The notes: generated from the letters alone by a model not told the origin. DNA of 64,000 bases from Scleroderma bovista (GCA_037178675.1 JAYMGJ010000089.1:1-64000); one strand, 5' to 3'; shown: positions 45,406 through 57,976, counted from the stretch's first letter. Program-made: numbers and translations.

Positions 45406-46318
45406 ATGCGCCTTCCCTTGGATGGCTCTAGGCACTTACAGTGGGATCAGCAAACCGGTGACGACCACCTCACCGAGTCCTCCCACTTCCTTACAGTTAT
45501 GGATGGTGCAAGATCAGACCTAGATTGGGGTCAGTACGACCAGCCCAATCATTTCAGTCCGCCGTTGGCGCACGATGCATATGTCGAAGAATCACATCCA
45601 AGGGGTGATGCAAACCTTGGTGTCATCGTTCCAGTATCTGAAATTGGTGTGCCTAAAAATACTAACAGGTAGGCGTCACAGCATGTTTTTGTATGATCAC
45701 AATGCTGAAGCTGGAACTTTGTGATTTGCGACGCGCGATGCAGCAATATCTTGGCCGAAGACCGTGTTTGTGTCAACCTTTCTGCAGATGAGCTTGCCCT
45801 TCGACGAAACTGTCGGTTAACTGTCATTTTGGGCGCCATACGTTCCGCGATAGACCATTGTTGCTGTCTCGATGACATCCGTTTATGCCCCAAAATACAG
45901 GAGCTGTGGATCCGAATGATTGAGGAAGGCGATCCTGCCGAAGATATGTGGCTTTGGGTCGATGGAGATGAGGAGTGGCTTCAAAACAGTGGCCTCGCTA
46001 CCGCCTTCTTTGAGAAGTGGGGTTATGCTTCAATTCGTAAAGGTGAATGGGTCGGCACTCCGTCGTCGCATTAATCGGCCGAAATACCTTCATACCAAGG
46101 CCGGAAATCCTGTGAGTGAACGAATCCGCAATGCCACTCCCAAGCAACGCTTCGCAGCCATCTATTGGCTTGTTTTCAACTCAGATCGTACGAGGGAATT
46201 GGCCACCGAACTTGGATGCACTCCGGAAGGGGTTTTTAACCTGTTTCATATGGCGTCAAACATAAGTCGTGCCATATTCAATTCATGGAATGACTTTCCT
46301 CAGGACTCCGTTGCATGA
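45406..46318 (+). CDS. Unrecognised spliced gene or gene 5' part
   Basis: A first exon (45406-45668, MRLPLDGSRHLQWDQ...) ends at AG|GTAGGC and joins in phase, over a 42-nt intron, to 45711, giving SWNFVICDARCSNILAEDR and an acidic stretch with WLWVDGDEEWL. A third block in another frame (about 46110-46318) reads PKQRFAAIYWLVFNSDRTREL, ELGCTPEGVFNLFHMAS. The join between the second and third blocks was not found. Codon pattern and the first splice look genuine. I recognise no domain. It might be the 5' part of the next locus. Confidence 0.45.
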
Positions 46319-46621
46319 GAAGTAGCCACGACGAGACTTCAAGCAGATGGGTGTATATGCCTACTACAAGAGGGGAATAGACAACACCTATGATCCTGGT
46401 TCAATATGTTGAGTTGGTTGGATGGAAAGCCTCCCATTATGGAGGTCATTGGGCTGATAAATCGCATGCGTTGTCAATGGTTGAGTCCCATGCTTCAATC
46501 CAAGTCTCTGTTCTGATGAAGGGTTCCCCCAAGGGCCCAGTCAGCTTTTGACAGGTATCAAGACTATACCGAAGGTACACAACTAAACGTCCCACTGTGG
46601 GACGCCCTGTGCTCATGGGCT

Positions 46622-48342
46622 ATGATGAGTCACATGTACAGAACTGACGTTGGGCCTGAGATCATTGCACTCCTTTCTAGACTGTTGGGTCCAGGAGAAA
46701 GACAACAAATGGAGAAACAACTGCGGTCTCGAATCGTGACGACTGACGAAGAAGACTTTAGTTTTATCCCCTATATAAATGACCACTATCCAGGCTGGCT
46801 ACGAATGCATGCTGCGGGCTTGTCTTGTACTGCTGGACTTCCGCAGGTAGAGCATCTGATCCAAAATGTCTCAATAGACCCGTGATGGCGTTTTTGATGG
46901 TGCACCTCTCGCAGTCAAGTTGGGTGCGGTTCCATGGGTCATTTCTTGTCTTAGATCACCTCCTGACTGGGATGACATTGATGGGCATGATGAAGTGTGG
47001 CACCAAGAATTTGCGCAAAGTATCGAGTGTCTTCTTGACATAATTGCTAAATGCCCACACCTGGAGCTTTCTGTTGAAGGTCTTTCATTCTGCAAAGAGC
47101 TTTGTTCTGATTCCATACTCTGGACCTCCGATGGCAAAGAAAATAGGCTTGCTGCCGAAACCTTCGTGGCTGTGGCAATGTTTCTGAGGAGCAAAGATGT
47201 ATTGCTCCACTGTTGTTCAAGGTGTCAAATTCTTTATGCACGGTTCTTCTCCGACACGGCACTCGCTGCAAGTTTCGTTGGCTCCCCTCTGGACTCTGAT
47301 GATGAATTTTTCATGTCTCCTCGACCTACAGAAGATCCTGTTACTGGAGGTAATATTCAAGAATTGGACAATCTGATAATGCCCCTAATTTCCCTTTAGG
47401 TCATGGCCACACTGCCAGAAAGAAGAATCATTCTGTAGCAAGGGAGCCAGCGGGGATGGAAGCCTTCACAAGCATCACACTTAATAAGGATCTTACCAAG
47501 GAGGAGATGCAGTCATGGTTGACTCAGAAATTCTCTCTGTTGGTTTGTTAATCAAGGGCCAATTTTCTTTTCTTTTTACAAAACTTTACTATCCAGAACC
47601 AACACTTGGAATTGATTGGTCTGGACCCATATGCCTGTGTCCCCCCAAGTTACCCATCTGATGCTTCTTCCATCCTGGGCTCCATGTGAGGTTCATATTG
47701 CACTTATGCACTCCCAATACAATTTCATTGGCAACTAGGGAAAGAGCTGGTGGCTCGCAAAAGAGCCTACTAGTACAACACTCCAATAGGGAGGTCACTA
47801 CTAGTCTGTCCAAATCCGACAAGATTGAGCAAATCAAAGAAAAGATGCTCGACATGCTCAGTAAGTCATGATCGTGAACCATTTTATTATCCATCCAGGT
47901 ACTAATGTGTTTGGATCCAACGTGGTCATTCAAGGTTTTCATATCCAATAATCGCCTTCCCTGGTCTACCCTAGAAAGTGATTTAGAGAAGCGGGGACTC
48001 GTCCTGGTCAATTGGCCCGTTGGGGTTCCTCGGAAGCGCAGCAGAGGGATCCACGACCTGACTGCAGAACATGCGGACAAGCTGTATCGTGCGATTATGC
48101 ATCCTAATGAAGAGCATGGCCTTAGGCTCCGTTCCATAGCTCCGGCCACAAGTATGTTGCGATCCCATCACTTCACATCATCATCTAAAATAACGTACTG
48201 TGTAGAATCGGTAAATCCCACAATTGATACTACGCATGATCCCAGTGTTGCCTCGAGCTCGAAGCATGCTTTAGAAGATAGTCAGCACACCGGACCGTCG
48301 AAGAAGTTTAAGTTTAAGCCTACGATAACTCCTACCAGCTAA
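46622..48342 (+). CDS. Unrecognised multi-exon gene, probably of a lineage-specific fungal family
   Basis: Exons read LLSRLLGPGERQQMEKQLRS, then RDGVFDGAPLAVKLGAVPW and an acidic, Cys-containing region. A clean 50-nt intron (GGAG|GTAATA ... TTTAG) joins DPVTGG to HGHTARKKNH. EEMQSWLTQKFSLL then joins NQHLELIGLDPYACV. Further on come VTTSLSKSDKIEQIKEKM and LESDLEKRGLVLVNWPVGV with a basic KRSRGIHDLT stretch, and a Lys-rich C-terminus KKFKFKPTITPTS to the stop at 48342. The 'GLVLVNWPVGVP' block resembles genes that occur in many copies in mushroom genomes, but no function is known to me. The start and one early intron are uncertain. Confidence 0.5.
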
Positions 48343-48734
48343 GTTTATGGCACACAATCTTGATTGACGCTGACAGCAATACTCGATGGGTATGTCACTA
48401 TGATGTATATCATTTGCAGTCTCATGAGACAACATGAACAGCGAGCTGCATGTTCACCCGATTGGGTTCGCATTTGTGAGTGACCCGCTTACTGGGTAGC
48501 CACTGAGCAACCCGATGATTGATGTATTGCGGGGAATCTATCTATGCAAATGACATGAAGTATATGCGAATTAGATGTTGGTTACAGTTACTGGAATAGA
48601 TTTAGTGATGTGTGGTGCAAAGATGTGAGCATTAAGTTGGGAGGTGCAAGCCATACGGTGGTGCAAAGGAGTAGATGCGAAAGGTGAGAAGTGGACGAAG
48701 TTGAGGATCCATTTGCGAATATGGTGGCTCTTAG
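48343..48734. other. Convergent intergenic region
   Basis: About 390 bp between the ends of the unrecognised plus-strand gene and RPO41. No gene seen. Confidence 0.5.
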
Positions 48735-51700
48735 CTACGAAAAGAAGTACTGTGATTTCTTGATGGACTCTACCTTGAAATCGCCCTTCTTCGGCAAAGG
48801 CGGTATCAACGCCGTCAAACTAATGAACTTGTCTGCCAACTGGCTGTCCGCGTAATCTTCTTCGCTTGTCTCTGCCTCTACTTCTGCTTCCGCTTCGTCG
48901 ACGGATTCGTCATCCTGCGCAACAACGGTCTCCGCAGACGAAGAGCGGCGCTTGCGCATCCGCTTTTTTGGCACGTCAGTGACCTTCACATCCGGCGTGT
49001 TCTGATCACCCGGAGTGAGAGGGGCCGCAAACGTGATAGAACTCGCCTCCGTATCAGAAACGTCCAGAAGAGGACTGAACGAAGTCGTATCGGCGCTCTC
49101 TATGGCGGCAGCCTGCTCAGGCGATGCAACAATTCGCACACCAGCTGCTTTGAGTTTCTTGATCAGGGCCCCAACGCGAAGCGAAGCCAGCGGAACCATG
49201 TAGTCTGCATAACGAGCCCTGAATTCGGCCTCGAGTTTGCCGAGAACGTCCGATGAGTGGAGAGCGATGAAAGTGTCTCGGATGATCGCCGACATTTGAT
49301 CGATGTTGCAGGCGTGGGTCCAGTACGAGTCATGGACAGACGCAAAGGTGATTCCCCGGGTCTCGAAATGGGAAGTTCAGTCAAGTTGTATGCTTGGCAC
49401 ATTAAAGAATGTCCTTACCCTGCACTCCAGTGCCGTCAGCATCATGTGAGTGGCGTCGAGGGAGTGAATGAAGTTGGGAGGAAACGCAGACGCCTGCTTT
49501 ATGCCATTCACTTCAGCAGGAGAGTTGGGATCTGAAATGAAAACGGTCTGCAGAGCCGTCGTGATCTGCTTTCGCTTCGTCTTGCGGTATGGCTGGACGA
49601 TGGGCAGTCCGAGCGGAGTCGTCCACACTACCGACGCCATTTGCTCCTTACGAACGCGATTGGCGATGGTCTTCGGAGAATTCTTTCGTGGCGATTGAGG
49701 TAAGACTGCTTCAGCTATCCTATCCCCAGGGATTGATTTTGAGATCAGTTTGGCACAGAGGTTGAGCCATGTCTGAATAGCTTTCGCTCCAGAAAAGAGG
49801 TCTCCGATGCAAGCAAGAACCTACGTGTCCAGACAGAAGAATAGTTTATTAACTAATTCAGGCATCGAGGTGAGTAATCATACCTGCTTTGCAAGGTAAG
49901 ACGAGGCCACCCAGCATTCTTCTTCGGGAATATCACCTTTCAGCTGTTTCTCTATCTGGTCGCGGGCTCCGACGTAGGTTACACCATAAACGGTGGTCAT
50001 AACCTATGACGACAAATCGAAATCACATGTGGATGCAGGGAAAACCAGGCAGACAACCAACCGTTTGCTTGACAACCTTCCTAGAGACCTTCCCGACAAG
50101 CAACTGAGCAACGCTATCTCCAGCAGCGGCGTCCCTTTCAACGACCTGGTTCACCATGTTAGCAACATAGGTGTACACGTCAGAGGGACGGTCAGTGGCA
50201 GCCAAGTTTACTTGCGCAGCGCCTTCGCCATCGCCTCCCAAGGCAGAATAGTGCTGCAGGCCATTGCACGTCCCGTCCTGGTGTACAGGAAGGGTGGACA
50301 TATATTCCTCCGGATTTCCAGATTCCAGAGCGGCACGAAGTTCCATGCAATTAGCGAGACACTGCCATGGATCACCAGCAGCTGTCCACCAGCGGCGACC
50401 CTATGGAACAAATGAGTCCGTCTTGCTCGCATTCTGTGCACGATGACACAAACCTCTAATGGTCTTTCTGCACTGTCGTAAATATCGTCGAGGTGGTTCA
50501 TGACAAAGTTCACACGTTCGTCAAAGCTCCCTTTATCGAACCCGTACAGGTTCGCAAGGTGGATCTTAAGCCAACGCAGGCCACGTTCTCCAAGAGGCTT
50601 AGCTTCAGCGAACATGAGAAGTCCACGACTGAGATCATCACCGATGTGATTAAGGTGAGGTGGAATGGGGTAAGCGCGACCACGGAAATCAAGGTTGTGC
50701 GGTAGGTAAAACGTATCTCCCAAGAACTGTAATGAATCAGTACATGCCACTGGTACGGATGTACGACCTACTGCACGGGCGATCTCGATTTTGTAATTCA
50801 CATTACAACGTTCGGAGTGGTTGCTTGCCTTGTCCTGCTGATATGATCTTAGTCTCTGACCGTATACACTTCGCGTCTTTACATCTGTGTCAAGATTTTC
50901 TGGCTTTTCAGGTTCAGGTTTATCGTACACAGCCGGTGGTATCTTGCAGAGCCGTTCACCCGAGTTCCAGACTTTGAGGACAACGTCAAAAACACCCCTG
51001 TTGATCTTCCAAGGGGTGCTTCCAAGGACGTCAAGCCCAGCATACACTAGCTCGACGTTGCCCAGACCTGTGGCATGCTCCAGGTACGTCTGCTGTTCAG
51101 CGGAGTCCTTGAATCGCATGACAGAAGCTGATGGCCGCATGAGCAAAGGCTTCATCGATGAGAGAGAAAGCATACACTTATTGTACAGGTAGCCACCCTC
51201 CTCCGGACCAAGCCACGGTTTTGGTTTGATAAGCATGGGTAAATGTCGAGGGTGGAGAGTCTCTCGTAGCCCGTCCTTGGCAATACGATCCGCGACGACA
51301 GGGTTCAACCGAATAACGCCGAGCTTTTGACCACGGACGAACTCATATGAATGACAGAACGCATTTTGTTCCTCCCTCCTGGATAGCAAGTTAGTGTAAG
51401 TAATCAACACGTAGCAGACTTACAATTCTTGTCCGGTGTTCTTGTCGATTGCAACACGCTGGACGGTGGCGACTTTCATCAAGGAATCAATCAAAACACT
51501 TCCCATCCGCACGCGCAGTACTTGTGTCCACTCTGATGTCCACTCTTCACTGTCTTCCATATATTTGGCTGCTGTTACACGTCGCGCATGCAAGTGCTTG
51601 TAACCCAGCCCAGAGAAGTAACCGTGGTCTCCGCTACGCCCTTGCGAGGGTATCGCGATGTTGTTGCGCCTGCACATCTCAGCCTTGTACTCATTCTCAA

Positions 51701-53173
51701 CTGCACGTCCAACAGCAACCAGAGCACGAGCAGTTTTCATGCCACTGTTAACGCCACCACTACCATGCAGACGCATGACCTCGAGAATAGTGATAAGCGA
51801 CAGCTTTGGGGGCTTGACAAGTGCGAGGAAAGGCGCCAATTGTTTTTCAGGGGCTGTAAACATTGTCAACACCTTGGATTATATGTCGAGTCAAACCAGA
51901 ATGCCTTACAAGACTTGGGCAGCTTTCCTTCAGTAGAGATGATCTTCGCAATTTCAACCTCCAATTGGGCAGTAAGTTTTTGGTTCCAGTCCCACATCCA
52001 CTTTTGCAAATCCGCCCGACGCAATGAGGGATTACCCAAACCAAGCTCATCGAATAGTTCCGATTCATGTTTTAATCTCTCGACGGCAACGTCGTACACA
52101 GACTCCTCAAGAAGTTTCTGGCGTGCTGCGACGTCTTCGGGGAGAATGCGTCGAGCGAGGGACACCTTGGCTAGATGCTTTCGCACATTGTCCAAGTTGA
52201 ACGGCACCTCGCTCATTTCTTCCTGGGGCACCACAGTTCCATCCTCCAAGACTATTTCCTCAGAGGGTTTCTGGGGATTGATTGATAAAAGTTAATATAA
52301 ATTGCATGGCTGCAAGACTCACTTTCAGCTTCATGACAGGATTAACCTCCGGAACGTCCTCCAGGGGGTCTATTAGTTGACAACCTATTGCTTCTGCTTG
52401 GCCAAGCTCTGTAACGATCCGGGATAGGTTCATGTCTACGGCCGTTTTCGAAAGGAGTCGAATTATTTGCGATGCTTCGTCGGACGAAGACACCACGCGG
52501 TCAGTGATGACTGTCGTGGGGCTTATGCCACGAGCAATGAGACTGCTAAGCAGTTTGGAAGGGTTGGCGGTGGAAAGGTAGGGTACAGGAGTCTCCGACT
52601 CCGGATTAAATCTTGCACTAAGGGTGAGCGCGCATGAAAAAGATCATGACGGGGCGAATCATACCGAAGCCATGCCAGAAGCATTATTGCATACGTCTGA
52701 GATGTGGGTTGAACTTTTTCTTGTCCACTCTCCATGATGAGGTACAGTTGTAACGCATCTTCTACCCATAATCTTCTATCACTAGGTTGTTTTGTGGTCG
52801 CCATTTCGACGTATGCCTCGAGGAAGGAATTGTATATCCGAGCTTCTAGTAAATGTTCCATAGAAGGGGATTTCCGAAGACGTTCAAAGACTTGCTTCGC
52901 GCGGGGGACGTCGTATAGATTGTGTAAACACGCGTCCATGACGGCAAACTGGTCCTGCGTCGGTGAATCGGTGAACAGGAAGGTGTTCAGCGCAGACTTC
53001 CTGTCGTCCGGGAGGGGAGGTGGTAAAATGGTCCAGGGTAGTTGACGTTGCAAAAATCCCTGCATGTCGTTGAAAGCGACAGCTCCGGCGAGACGCGCCG
53101 CTCGTGGAAGACGTTGGCGAGAACATGTCCTTAGGGTCGTCTCCAACCTGCGTGCGGATGTCCGAGGTATCAT
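48735..53173 (-). CDS. RPO41: Mitochondrial DNA-directed RNA polymerase (single-subunit, T7-like)
   Basis: A multi-exon gene from ATG 53173, whose product begins MIPRTSARRLETTLRTCSRQR, an Arg-rich matrix presequence. It transcribes mitochondrial DNA and makes replication primers. In order: a PPR-like N-terminal extension, the N-terminal polymerase domain (LSLITILEVMRLHGS), palm blocks (YLPHNLDFRGRAYPIPPHL), motif A with its Asp in VHQDGTCNGLQHYSALGGD, motif B in VSRKVVKQTVMTTVYG split by an intron, and motif C with the second Asp in PPNFIHSLDATHMM. An acidic, Lys/Arg-containing insertion (about 48860-49110) precedes the last conserved block and the stop at 48735. It is head-to-head with QCR6, another mitochondrial gene. 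Confidence 0.95.
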
Positions 53174-53524
53174 GCTAAATGTCGTTGCCGTCTGGAGCGT
53201 GTCGACCTCACTACGAAAAAGGACAAGCAAAAAAAAGTTCGGTCTCTAATAATGCAGGGCCACAGGTATGTACTACGAATTACTTGGTAAAATTTCAAGT
53301 CCGGAACACTTCTTCCTTCAAGATCCTGGACTGGTGCTGAGTACACAACGTCGACGTTGAATATTACACTAACAGCTCTGTTCCTGCAATTTACGGGGCT
53401 GGCACACGACTCGACCCCTGTTTGTGGCTTCGATCGCCGACTGAAAAGTGTAGTCCGAGTTTTCGCGACAAAGTTACTTGTCCAACTGAGTAAATTGCAC
53501 TACAAGTACTACACGGCAGCTTCC
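53174..53524. promoter_or_regulatory. Shared divergent promoter region of RPO41 and QCR6
   Basis: About 350 bp separate the two start codons of oppositely oriented nuclear genes for mitochondrial proteins. No individual box was identified with confidence; the call is from the geometry alone. Confidence 0.45.
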
Positions 53525-54179
53525 ATGAGCATCTCGTCGTTTTTCTCATCTTTCCTGACCGTCGTCCACGCCGACGCGTCAGAAGAGACAGAAAAGGTTG
53601 ACTCCGTCCAGCAAGAAGCACTGGCCACTGTTGAGGAGCCAGAAGCTGAGCTGCAAGAAGAACAAGCGGAGGCCGAGGAACCTGAAGACGTTTGTCATTT
53701 TTCAAATACTCGTCTCGTGCCGTCCTTAGCCTCTCTTTCTCTCTCGTCTAGCTACATCCAGCGATCCGCGAAGAATGCAAAAACACCTCAAAATGCGCAT
53801 CCCTGACACGACACTTTGAGCACTGTCAAGAAAAGGTGTCTTCCGGCCAAGGATTCAAGGGCGAAGATTGCGTGGAGGAACTGTAGGTCTCGCATTCTAG
53901 TTTTCTCGTTCGCCGCTGACCAAGACCCTTGATAGCTGTACGTATCGCTGCCCTTGCACTGTCACATAACTAACAGAATGCCATCCGCACTCTTGCAATA
54001 CGCATCGACAGTCCAGTACGTCCTGTATATTATTCTCACAATTCAATCTTTTACTGACTCGGTGCATAGCATGATGCACTGTGTTGACGTGGGTGCTATT
54101 CTTGAACAGTGTCTTCTGGAGTGCTTACAACTGGTTCAAGGGATGCGCTGCACCGAAGTTATTGCCCAAGTTGAAGTAG
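53525..54179 (+). CDS. QCR6: Cytochrome bc1 complex hinge subunit (subunit 6)
   Basis: Four exons in phase (53525-53689, 53752-53882, 54070-54088, 54141-54179) encode 117 residues. The short N-terminus MSISSFFSSFLTVVHADASEE is followed by the family's very acidic Glu-rich stretch, then the disulfide-forming helical hairpin: REECKNTSKCASLTRHFEHC, EKVSSGQGFKGEDCVEEL and MMHCVDGCAAPKLLPKLK. It stabilises the cytochrome c1 interface of complex III. With the splice sites used, the usual Phe-His between EEL and MMHCVD is missing. Intron 2 is 187 nt, much longer than its neighbours, so a tiny exon may have been overlooked. Divergent from RPO41. Confidence 0.9.
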
Positions 54180-54498
54180 ACACCTCGGAGTGCATTTACT
54201 CTAGGTAAGCTGAAGATGCATCCCAGCGTCACATTTCGACTTATACCGAGTTCACTCACAGATTAGATAGTCACCTGTCAGTCTATAAAGACATAATTCA
54301 TACCTTGACAGGATCCATCCTCCGTTGTAATTCCGTGCATCTCTTGTGCCACTTGGCGGGCGTAACGGTATTTATTCTGGCCCATAGTGAAAGCGCATTT
54401 TGTGCAATGTCCCCACATAATGGAGTTTCAGATGTGTTAAATTATAGCATAAACTATTGACATGATATTTTTAACAGAATCTGAAGAGATACCCCACT
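54180..54498. other. Convergent intergenic region
   Basis: About 320 bp between the ends of QCR6 and the MFS transporter gene. Nothing coding is seen. Confidence 0.5.
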
Positions 54499-56909
54499 TC
54501 ACAACACGTATCTGAAATCGCGGTTCTGGCGATCTGTCAAATCCATGAATTCCTGGACGGCCTCAGTGTCAGCGAAAAGAAAACCGGCGGTCTACAGGGC
54601 CTACTTGCCTTGTCAACCTTCACGTCGATTACCTTTCCGTCTTCCGTTACCTTCTCAATGTAATAATCCTCGATCTCAGTCGGGGCCTCTGCATCACGTC
54701 TTCGGTTCTCCCGTTCAAGAAGGGAACGAATGACAAGTAAGATGATCGGGCATGCAACGTAGCACGCTGCAATAACAGCCCAGGGAACATGGTTACTGTG
54801 AACACATCAGCATAGACCTCTGTAGCTTCGCAGAGATTCATACCGTGGTTTGTACTGCGCTTTCCACATCAATGGACCAAGTGCATTCCCAATGCAGTAC
54901 GCCGACAATACGATGGCATTGGTAACCACCTGAACGAACAGCATTCAGCGTGAATCCCCGGGAATAATCAAGGAAGCCCACCCTCTTGGTGTGACCCGCG
55001 GTCACAGTCCCGAGCCACGACAACCCGAGTACGAAGCCGGTTACGCAAACCCCAGCTGAAGGAAATGAAACAAGCGTCAGTTAAAAGGTTTACGATCACA
55101 GTGCTGCACACACTCATGAATTGTCCAACGAGTAAGCCAGCCTTATTACTCCATGGAAGAAGGTTGACCAATGCGATACCTATCAGGGCGGGCACGAAAT
55201 AAATCACACCGACGTATGCTCTCCCATTCTTAAAATGTGCCGCCAATTTGACACCAGTCCAGATGGTCACGATTTCGACAACGCCAGGGATGCACGCCAG
55301 CAAAGTTGTCTGAAGGTACGTAAACCCAAACGAGGATACTATGAGGTTTTGCTGGTTGGTGAGAGAGTTTGGGATGTTGTCAAGTGCTGCGAAGAGGGCG
55401 AACAGCCATGTCTTGGGGTCACGAATGGCTTCAACGAATCTGCACTCGGCATATTGAGTCACGGGAGACTTCAATCGTCGACTACCCACTGTTCCATCTT
55501 AAAGTGCTTGTTCTCCACACCCGTTTGATTTTCCTGGAGTATGTGAGTATGTGACTTGCATTCGATCACAAGCCTACCTTGATTCGCTGGACCGCCTTTG
55601 ACCGCTCGTCCGGAGTGAGGAACCACGCATTGGTGGGTGAGTCGGGGAACAAGAACCTGACACCTGTGTCAGATACCACGAACATCAAGGGCTATCAACT
55701 CACCAGTAGAATACGGCCAGGATCATCGTTATAATACCAGTGATTATCATGAACCTGCCATTGGTTCTTAGGCAATCGAGTTGTTGCATATGTGAAGTGC
55801 AGAAACAAACCACTGCCATGGCTCGAAACCAGTGGTCTTGATGTGCAACGTACCAAATGCGAGAAGGCCAGAAAATATTTGTGCTGAAACATTTGAGCAA
55901 GTACGTCTACGAAAACTAAGGCGAGCTTACCAAAGCCATTCATCAAGACTGAACGCATCAGTCAACGTCAAGCAAAATGCTCGTCAGACAATTAACAGTA
56001 TACTCACACCAGTACCCGACCCTCGTGGTTTGCTCCTTGCGAGTGTAGAACATGGCACTAACGATCAGGAAGCCTGCTGTGATCGAGCCCTCACACATGC
56101 CGAGCAGAAAGCGCACAACAAATAACCCGGTAAAGTTCTTGCAAACGGCGTGGCACGACAGCACGATACCCCAGATGAAGATATTGATGCTATTCCATGT
56201 GAGTAGGTGCAAAGGGTGGAAGCAGGTGAACCAACCTCATCCATTTTCCAACTGGGAACCGTTGAAGAGCAAGATTCTGAGGGTACTCGAAAAGCAGATA
56301 GCTGAGGTAGAAGATGGTCCCCAACCTGTAATAACTAGTGAGTCTGCGCTAATGGGCCAGATATCCGTTTCACCAATTATATCTTTGAGGAGGCGTCAGG
56401 AAAATTGAGTCGGATAGACGATAGGACTCACTGGTCTACAGTAAGGTTGGTGGCCGTCCTAAACCCGATGTCAAACTTACACAAGATGTGCGGTATCGAA
56501 GGAGTCTCACATAATCCCGAGGGCGGTGGAGTTGCCCAGTGTCGTCTTGTCCATGAATTGCACCCTTTCGAAAACGTAAAGGCTTATCACCGTATCTTGT
56601 GACAAGATGCTCACCAGTAAAGTGCTGCGGTTTGCTTAGTACAACTTATCTACTTTAAACAAGGTTCTCCAGGGACTTACTGCACATCATAGGAAGAATA
56701 TGCTTATCGATTTTCTTTCTGGGAAAAGACTAAGAGAACTGCATGACTGAATTTGGGGTCTCTACGAACCGTATATGCAAAGCCTCCTCAGGATCCAACG
56801 CTCCCGAGAAACTTACAGCTAACTGTGCTGCAGAGTCGACCTCTCTTGTCGATACTGAAACACCATGGTATTGCTCCTTTGAAATTTTGTTGTCGTCTCT
56901 CGAATCCAT
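54499..56909 (-). CDS. Major facilitator transporter, Dal5/allantoate-permease-like
   Basis: A many-exon gene from ATG 56909 (MDSRDDNKISKEQYHG...) to TGA 54499. A hydrophilic N-terminus runs into RKIDKHILPMMC, then the first membrane helices with QFMDKTTLGNSTALGIM and LGTIFYLSYLLFEYPQNLAL, the family block FVVRFLLGMCEGSITAGF, and the second half with LDNIPNSLTNQQNLIVSSFGF and the final helices. This is the anion:cation symporter branch that includes allantoate and nicotinate permeases; the substrate cannot be predicted from sequence alone. The last intron is a classical GC-AG intron (AAG|GCAAGT), leading to EFMDLTDRQNRDFRYVL. Central junctions are approximate. Confidence 0.87.
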
Positions 56910-57443
56910 GAAGCTGGGAGGAGGGCAAGAAAGCAACCCTTACCATTGAAGGCGTTATTATGTAGTTTTTAAAGAAGGGTCGCGGTAAATATATTTAGGC
57001 TGATACGTTATGGTGTCGTTGGGTCCGTCTGTGGGTAATCTTCCAACGGGGACAGTGAGTTCGTCCAAGATCAGTGATGGTTCCTCATAAAAGCGTTTGG
57101 GCCGATAACAATTGGATACGCCTGCGAACAAATACTCGTGATTGAGTTTAGTGACGGCTCCCGGTCCCAACTGCGCTTTTTGTGAGTGGGGTGTGAAAGA
57201 AGGTATATCTGATTGAATTCCAGTGATGGTTGGATGTAGTCTTCCCTACTTATGGTGACCGACAAGTTGAAATGTTCCCTTTTCGTTAATTCCGGGATCA
57301 CGTGATTCGCAGTGTCTTCCCGCTAACTTCGCTCCGCAGGTAAGCGTGTGTTTGTGTTTCCATTACTATTACGATGCTAATTGACCAGTGAATATAGCAT
57401 CTCGCGCACATCTCGGTCTTTGGTTGCGCTTCATATACGCACC
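56910..57443. other. Divergent intergenic region
   Basis: About 530 bp between the MFS gene and a small plus-strand membrane protein gene. Short overlapping open frames on the minus strand (56958-57301) have no recognisable features; probably promoter DNA of both genes. Confidence 0.45.
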
Positions 57444-57917
57444 ATGTCAATGCTAACAGAAACGACGCCTAATGTCGTTTCTCCGACGGCTCCTGCTTCT
57501 CCGCCCATAGCCCAGGTGCTGCCCCTTGTGCGTCTGGTCGCAAGCATCTGCTCTTGGGTCATCTCTTCGACCATTCGGGCACTCTTGGTCACCCTAGCAC
57601 CTCTACATCTGCTGTGGCCCGTGATACCATTTTTACTATCACCGATCACGGTCACCCTGTTGATTGTGATGGACGCCGCTATACTCACTCCATTCTCCCT
57701 TTTACACCAAACGGTTTCCGCACTATATCCTCTCTACGTGTTTTTCGCGATCGCTTGCCTAACTGGCGCTGCGGTTGGAATACTTGGTCGCCTTATCATC
57801 TTCACAGTTCTAGGCTTGCTCGCCCATTCAAAGGGTCTCCAACGAAGAAGCCAGCCTTCCTTGCCGACCAGTCAGCCACTCCGCCGAAGGAAGCGAAGAA
57901 CCGTACGGATTCAATAA
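57444..57917 (+). CDS. Small unrecognised membrane protein
   Basis: ATG 57444 starts MSMLTETTPNVVSPTAPAS. At least three long hydrophobic segments follow: ICSWVISSTIRALLVTLAPL, IPFLLSPITVTLLIVMDAAI and YPLYVFFAIACLTGAAVGI. The frame then gives a basic Ser/Arg-rich tail to the stop at 57917 (157 residues). In the next frame over, the stretch after about 57830 reads KKPAFLADQSATPPKEAKNR and DSIMSWLMNLDDIVTSPH, which looks more protein-like than the Arg-rich tail. A frame change or an unplaced intron near 57820-57840 would make the protein end at 57976. No family assigned. Confidence 0.6.
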   Translation: MSMLTETTPNVVSPTAPASPPIAQVLPLVRLVASICSWVISSTIRALLVTLAPLHLLWPVIPFLLSPITVTLLIVMDAAILTPFSLLHQTVSALYPLYVFFAIACLTGAAVGILGRLIIFTVLGLLAHSKGLQRRSQPSLPTSQPLRRRKRRTVRIQ

Positions 57918-57976
57918 TGAGCTGGTTGATGAATCTTGATGACATCGTGACTTCCCCCCATGCACCCGCTCCATAA

